Assembly: GCF_041435335.1 (NCBI RefSeq)
Contig: NZ_CP108430.1
Span: 8,652,001-8,716,000, forward strand
Direction of reading: 5' to 3'
DNA length: 64,000 nt
DNA from: Streptomyces sp. NBC_01283
GTDB taxonomy: Bacteria > Actinomycetota > Actinomycetes > Streptomycetales > Streptomycetaceae
Part shown: positions 63,975 through 64,000 of the stretch, piece after piece
Position numbering within the stretch: position 1 is the first letter of the stretch
Layout of the letters: each line of letters starts with the position of its first letter
Position numbers and translations under genes: made by a program
The notes under the pieces: generated by a model
Database searches by the model: none
The model's input: the letters and a program-made list of their open reading frames with translations, nothing else
Told to the model about the DNA's origin: nothing

Positions 63975-64000
63975 TCCACCGGGGCGCACCTCCCTCTCCC

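Overview
The window is GC-rich, tightly packed actinobacterial chromosome, most likely from a Streptomyces. The evidence is strongly GC-biased third codon positions, frequent GTG starts, ATGA and GTGA stop/start overlaps, rare TTA codons confined to one cluster, secreted twin-arginine and lipoprotein enzymes, and FabG, MltG, KatG and ssu genes of Streptomyces type. I saw no rRNA, tRNA, CRISPR array, insertion sequence or prophage.

Layout. 0-9.4 kb: a truncated DUF3516 helicase, a membrane metal-dependent hydrolase, a phosphotransferase, a heterodimeric ABC exporter with one dead nucleotide site, an L,D-transpeptidase-like lipoprotein and a secreted PNGase A-type amidase. 9.5-18.8 kb: a DctA-type transporter, a Tat-exported GH109-like protein, an FAD/Fe-S D-lactate dehydrogenase with a MarR regulator, a divergent ABC exporter and MltG. 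18.8-24.3 kb: the sulfonate operon ssuCBAD plus a flavin monooxygenase, preceded by a 27-residue Cys-containing leader peptide that looks leaderless. 24.3-31.4 kb: a YjbQ protein, a GntR/hydroxylase-like/GMC oxidoreductase operon, and an MFS exporter with a MarR regulator.

31.4-35.1 kb holds the most unusual locus. It contains an AvrD-family protein, an unknown protein, a 73-residue small ORF, a FabG-like reductase and a NadR-like P-loop protein. AvrD is the Pseudomonas syringae protein that makes syringolides. Three of these genes carry the rare leucine codon TTA, which marks bldA-dependent translation in Streptomyces, and the flanks are AT-rich. The locus may make an acylated sugar or lactone signal under developmental control. 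A large HTH-NB-ARC-TPR regulator converges on it.

37.5-46.2 kb: small redox and regulatory genes (AhpD-like, DUF1801, MerR-like, an NAD(P)-binding protein with an MFS exporter and LysR, PadR with an acyl-CoA dehydrogenase, a VOC protein). 45.8-48.9 kb: a Fur-family regulator divergent from katG, which has a long repeat-containing leader. 48.9-56.6 kb: a Gfo/Idh/MocA gene broken by an internal out-of-frame deletion, then an intact six-to-seven-gene sugar uptake and catabolism operon with LacI-type operators but no local LacI gene. 56.6-64 kb: a small secreted Ala-His repeat peptide, a methyltransferase, a secreted GH65 enzyme with a discoidin domain, a GntR regulator and a secreted M9 collagenase.

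All family assignments come from reading motifs by eye; no database search was run.
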